In this document: in pieces, positions 6,534-9,570 of the stretch
Layout of the letters: each line of letters starts with the position of its first letter
How positions within the stretch are numbered: position 1 is the first letter of the stretch
From: Bacteroidia bacterium
Lineage (GTDB): Bacteria > Bacteroidota > Bacteroidia > Bacteroidales > GCA-2748055
Reading direction: 5' to 3'
Assembly (NCBI GenBank): GCA_030596245.1
Contig: JAUVKN010000151.1
Coordinates: 1 to 9,570, forward strand
Length of the DNA stretch: 9,570 nt
Made by a program: the position numbers and the translations under genes
The notes under the pieces: generated by a model
The model's database searches: none
The model's input: the letters and a program-made list of their open reading frames with translations, nothing else
Told to the model about the DNA's origin: nothing

Positions 6534-8003
6534 TTACCAGTTACCGTATCTGTTTCCTTCGGTGATCCATTCCCAGCTTCCCGTGCGGAAGGGAGATGCA
6601 GGGAGGTTCTCACTGTTCATTAGGTTGGCATACGCCGGGTAATTCTGCCATGCATATCGAATGTACTGAGGATCCTTCACCTTTTCACTCCATACCTCTA
6701 TTGTATGTCCATCCACGATCCTGGCCACACCAAATTCAAAGCTCTTGTTATCCGAAGAGACTTCGAAACCCATTAGATAGTCAGAATCGCCCACCACTTT
6801 CAAACCATTTCCAACCTGACTGAAGGTAAGTGTTAACTTCCCATCCCCCACATCAACACTCTCCAATACCGGACCAGAATAGGTAATCTCTTTTTCATAT
6901 ACCATATGGAGGGCAGGAAGAGCCAGGCGTTTGCCAACATCCCACTTGTTTTGAGGATGTATGTTGGTTGGGTGTCCGATATCGGTGGTAACTGCCATGC
7001 CTGTATTTGGTAGTTCAAGGGTTTTTCGCTGGGCCTCTCGTAATTCTGGCCAGGTCTGGGTTTCCGGACGGTTAAATGAAGCCAGCTGGACAAACAGAAA
7101 TGGAAATTCGCCCTCTCCCCAGTGCTTTCTCCAGTCCAGTATCATATCGGGGAAAAGGCTGGCATAAGCAAGTGCACGACCGGCATTTGACTCGCCCTGG
7201 TACCATATTGCTCCTGTGATGGAGAGATTCAACAATGGGTGGATCATCTGGTTAAACAAGGAGGATGGTGCCCGGTTGACATGAGCCCTTTTTTCCTTTT
7301 GCTCTTCTGTAGCGGATTTGCTGTAATCAATGGTTTTATCAAGTTCATTGTACACGGTAGCGATGTGTTCATATTTATGAAGAGTTTCCATGCTGGTCCA
7401 GGCTTCAACATTGGTGCCTCCCCAGCTTGTACTGATCAATCCGATTGGGATACCACTCTTTTCAACAAGATACTTCCCGAAATAGAAGGCAACTGCTGAA
7501 AAATCAAGGAGCTCTTCTCCTGATGCCACCTTCCATCCAGAGCCGTTCAGATCATCTTGTTTGCTCAATGCCATCTCTCTGGAAACAGTGAACATCCGCA
7601 TATTTGGATAATCAGCAGTTCCGGCTTCATACTCACCTACCTGCAGTCCGCTAAGCGTCCATTGCATATTGGACTGACCTGAACAGACCCAGACATCGCC
7701 AATCAGCAGGTTTTCCAGGGTGATCTTGTTTTTTCCTTCCACTTCCATGGTAAGTGGTTGTGCCATCACCGGCATTGCATCGAACTGGATGCTCCAATTC
7801 CCCTCTTTCCCGGCTTTTGCGGTTTGAACCTGACCATTGAATTGAACAGTGACCTTCTCATTTTTATCGGCCCATCCCCAGATCTTAAGGGGCTTGTCCC
7901 TCTGGAGAACCATGTTATCGGTAAAAATTGCAGGAAGTTTGACCTCCGATTTGCAGGGAATTGCAAAAAGAAGAAGTGCCAGGATGAAGAGTGCGTTTTT
8001 CAT
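6534..8003 (-). CDS. sialate O-acetylesterase-like SGNH hydrolase, secreted
   Basis: Carbohydrate acetylesterase of 489 aa in the sialate O-acetylesterase family (SGNH/GDSL fold). It would remove O-acetyl groups from glycans in the periplasm or outside the cell. Signal peptide: KN then a Leu/Ala-rich core, cleavage near residues 17-20; IPC is a poor lipobox because Pro precedes Cys17, so soluble export is favoured. The N-terminal beta-domain opens with LPAIFTDNMVLQRDKPLKIWGWA (23-45). Catalytic block GQSNM (109-113) places the nucleophile at Ser111. STSWGGTNVEAW (191-202) supplies the oxyanion Gly/Asn region, AIWYQGESNA (265-274) is a family hallmark, and DIGHPTNIHP (341-350) carries the Asp/His of the relay. 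All key blocks are intact. In Bacteroidota such enzymes often act on acetylated xylan, pectin or host glycans rather than sialic acid, and no other sialic acid gene is present here. Divergent from the sulfatase gene, 61 bases apart. Confidence 0.92.
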   Translation of the reverse strand: MKNALFILALLLFAIPCKSEVKLPAIFTDNMVLQRDKPLKIWGWADKNEKVTVQFNGQVQTAKAGKEGNWSIQFDAMPVMAQPLTMEVEGKNKITLENLLIGDVWVCSGQSNMQWTLSGLQVGEYEAGTADYPNMRMFTVSREMALSKQDDLNGSGWKVASGEELLDFSAVAFYFGKYLVEKSGIPIGLISTSWGGTNVEAWTSMETLHKYEHIATVYNELDKTIDYSKSATEEQKEKRAHVNRAPSSLFNQMIHPLLNLSITGAIWYQGESNAGRALAYASLFPDMILDWRKHWGEGEFPFLFVQLASFNRPETQTWPELREAQRKTLELPNTGMAVTTDIGHPTNIHPQNKWDVGKRLALPALHMVYEKEITYSGPVLESVDVGDGKLTLTFSQVGNGLKVVGDSDYLMGFEVSSDNKSFEFGVARIVDGHTIEVWSEKVKDPQYIRYAWQNYPAYANLMNSENLPASPFRTGSWEWITEGNRYGNW

Positions 8004-8023
8004 GATGTTTTAGGATGTTTTAA
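8004..8023 (-). repeat. tandem 10-base repeat abutting the esterase start codon
   Basis: On the minus strand TTAAAACATC and CTAAAACATC stand head to tail, nine of ten bases identical, directly before the ATG at 8003. The 10-base period is about one helical turn. It could be a paired protein site, part of the leader, or a small slippage duplication. No function is shown. Confidence 0.5.
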
Positions 8024-8036
8024 CTCGTAAAATATT

Positions 8037-8044
8037 TAGCTTTG
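8037..8044 (+). promoter_or_regulatory. probable -7 element (TAnnTTTG) of the sulfatase gene
   Basis: TAGCTTTG matches the Bacteroidota -7 consensus exactly and ends 20 bases before the sulfatase ATG, which would leave a leader of about 15 bases. TATAAT follows at 8046-8051. The -33 TTTG expected near 8013-8017 is poorly matched, so the promoter may need an activator or the match may be chance. Confidence 0.4.
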
Positions 8045-8064
8045 ATATAATTTACCATAAACCT

Positions 8065-9462
8065 ATGAAAACTTTCCTTAAAAATCCCATGAGACATCTA
8101 ATTTTCATTTCGTTTTGCCTGGCCATTGGCCTGGTGGCTTGTAGCCATGAAAAGGAAACAAAACAACCCAACATTGTGATCATATTTCTGGATGATTCAG
8201 GTTGGGCCGATTTTGAACCATTTGGAGAAGTTGCCATTGAAACGCCACATGTAACCCAACTGGCAGCTGACGGGTGTGCTTTTCATAATTTTTATGTACC
8301 CCAGGCAATCTGTTCCGCTTCCAGGTCGGCGCTTATGACTGGTTGTTTTCCCGGGCGGACCAAGGTATTTGGGGCGCATGGCCCCAATGCATGGGGACTG
8401 GACACCACCTTTGCAACTATGGGAGAGGTATTTAAAGCAGCGGGGTACGCTACAGCTGCATTTGGGAAGTGGCATTGCGGTGACCAACCTGAAACCAGGT
8501 CTTATTCAAGGGGATTTGATGAAACTTGCGGACTTATGTACTCCAATGACATGTGGAAACACCATCCGGAGAATCCGGATCACTGGGGACAATGGCCATT
8601 GCGGTTTTGGGAGAATGGGGAGGTAACTATCGAGGAGGTGGATCAGGCAGATCAGAAGAACCTCACCCGTTGGTATACCGAACATGCAGTCGATTTTATA
8701 AATCGGCATCAGGATAGTCCATTCCTGCTGTATGTTCCTCACAGCATGCCCCATGTACCCCTCTTTTGTAGTGATGAATTTGAAGGCAAATCAGGGAGAG
8801 GATTGTACTGGGATGTGATGTTAGAGATAGACTGGAGTGTGGGAAAGATCAACAAAGCTTTAAAAGAGAGTGGCATTGATCAGAATACCATTGTGATCCT
8901 TACTTCCGACAATGGCCCCTGGGTATCCTATGGCAATCATGCGGGGATCACGCCATTCAGGGAGGCAAAAGGCACCTCATTTGATGGCGGTGTTCGTTCG
9001 GCCTGTATCATGAAATACCCGGGCCAAATTGAAGCAGGTGTCACTTCATCAAAAACACTCGGTTCGGTGGACCTCCTCCCCACCCTTTGTTATCTGGCAG
9101 ATATCCCGTTGCCGAAAAATGAGATTGACGGAGAAAATGTGTGGGACCTGGTACGAGGTGTGGAAGGTGCTGAAAATCCCCATTCCTATTATGCTTTTTC
9201 AAATGGGCGGAATTTTGAGGGAGTCATGAGCGGAGATGGGCGCTGGAAGCTACACCTGCCGCATGCTTATCGGACGCTGAAGAAGGCAGGTATGGACGGG
9301 CTTGCAGGAAAGTATGTTCAGGCAAAGATCGATACAGCCCTGTTTGATATGGAAACAGATCCCTATGAAACCACCAATGTGTTACAGGAGTATCCTGAGA
9401 TTGCAACCGCTCTGATTGAAATAGCCGAGACCCATATGAGCAGGTTTTATAGTAAACAGTAA
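8065..9462 (+). CDS. exported sulfatase lipoprotein, formylglycine-dependent S1 family
   Basis: Sulfate-ester hydrolase of 465 aa, expected to desulfate a glycan. Signal: from Met1 or, giving a more usual length, Met9 (RHLIFISFCLAIGLVAC); lipobox LVAC with Cys26 predicts an envelope-anchored lipoprotein. Metal-binding Asp43-Asp44 lie in FLDDSGW (41-47). The S1 signature CSASR (83-87) has Cys83 as the residue matured to formylglycine and Arg87, and is followed by TGCFPGR (92-98). GKWHCG (134-139) gives Lys135 and His137, PHSMPHVP (225-232) gives a catalytic His, SDNGPW (281-286) gives the Asp/Asn calcium ligands, and Lys302 lies in FREAKGTSFDGGVR (298-311). All catalytic positions are present. 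The third signature residue is Ala rather than the commoner Pro, which the S1 pattern allows. No maturase (anSME) gene is in view. The arylsulfatase label often given to such proteins is not informative about substrate; a sulfated polysaccharide is likely from context. Confidence 0.93.
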   Translation: MKTFLKNPMRHLIFISFCLAIGLVACSHEKETKQPNIVIIFLDDSGWADFEPFGEVAIETPHVTQLAADGCAFHNFYVPQAICSASRSALMTGCFPGRTKVFGAHGPNAWGLDTTFATMGEVFKAAGYATAAFGKWHCGDQPETRSYSRGFDETCGLMYSNDMWKHHPENPDHWGQWPLRFWENGEVTIEEVDQADQKNLTRWYTEHAVDFINRHQDSPFLLYVPHSMPHVPLFCSDEFEGKSGRGLYWDVMLEIDWSVGKINKALKESGIDQNTIVILTSDNGPWVSYGNHAGITPFREAKGTSFDGGVRSACIMKYPGQIEAGVTSSKTLGSVDLLPTLCYLADIPLPKNEIDGENVWDLVRGVEGAENPHSYYAFSNGRNFEGVMSGDGRWKLHLPHAYRTLKKAGMDGLAGKYVQAKIDTALFDMETDPYETTNVLQEYPEIATALIEIAETHMSRFYSKQ

Positions 9463-9466
9463 CTTA

Positions 9467-9570
9467 TTACCCCGGATCTGGCGTACCTATGTAAGGGTTC
9501 ATCAACTCTGTATCTATTACATATTCATATCCATCACCCGGCTCCTCTACGGTTAAGGAATAGCCGTTGG
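9467..9570 (-). CDS. 3' end of an unidentified minus-strand gene, cut by window edge
   Basis: The minus strand is open from the window edge to a TAA at 9467-9469, giving 33 C-terminal residues that end NPYIGTPDPG and include an acidic stretch (VEEPGDGYEYVIDTEL). The other two minus frames stop within this stretch. Only four bases separate it from the convergent sulfatase stop, which fits the tight convergent spacing elsewhere in the window. The tail is not one I recognise. It does not resemble the usual SusD C-terminus. The short length makes even its coding status provisional. Confidence 0.5.
   Translation of the reverse strand, partial: NGYSLTVEEPGDGYEYVIDTELMNPYIGTPDPG

Noticed and set aside
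6534..8003. Proposing a sialic acid utilisation locus from the esterase name
   Set aside because: No sialidase, N-acetylneuraminate lyase or epimerase is present; the family name does not fix the substrate.

Overview
This window most likely comes from a polysaccharide-degrading member of the Bacteroidota. The evidence is of four kinds: several exported glycan-active proteins with short lipoprotein-type signals, an FHS-type (FucP-like) sugar permease, an exported flavoprotein of a family common in Bacteroidota and Planctomycetota carbohydrate loci, and matches to the Bacteroidota -7 promoter element TAnnTTTG in intergenic DNA with little Shine-Dalgarno signal. Genus cannot be read from the sequence. 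A Planctomycetota or Lentisphaerota origin is less likely but not excluded.

Layout. The left part (1-2757, + strand) has three genes with general functions: the C-terminal two thirds or so of a DEAD-box RNA helicase (cut by the window edge), a PQQ-type beta-propeller lipoprotein, and a polytopic VTT/DedA-like membrane protein. The right part (2749-9462) is a sugar-catabolic neighbourhood. It holds a minus-strand pair (D-lyxose ketol-isomerase-like cupin, then an exported FAD-dependent oxidoreductase), a divergent plus-strand sugar permease, a minus-strand sialate O-acetylesterase-like SGNH hydrolase, and a divergent plus-strand sulfatase. The last 104 bases carry the 3' end of another minus-strand reading frame that I do not recognise.

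How the genes may work together (inference). The sulfatase and acetylesterase would remove sulfate and acetyl groups from a decorated glycan outside the cytoplasm. The exported flavoenzyme would act on a sugar or glycan product there. The permease would import the monosaccharide, and the cupin isomerase would convert an aldose to a ketose (lyxose/xylulose or mannose/fructose type). No SusC/SusD pair, glycoside hydrolase, polysaccharide lyase or sugar kinase is visible, so this would be one flank or an accessory part of a larger locus.

Gene density is high. No stretch over about 110 bases lacks a gene. Two divergent intergenic regions (5229-5334 and 8004-8064) are the obvious control points. 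I saw no tRNA, rRNA, CRISPR array, insertion sequence or attachment site. I found no clearly new biological system. The most unusual items are the helicase with a DEFD motif II and an early C-terminal end, and the Sec-type lipoprotein flavoenzyme carrying an N-terminal carbohydrate-binding-like module.
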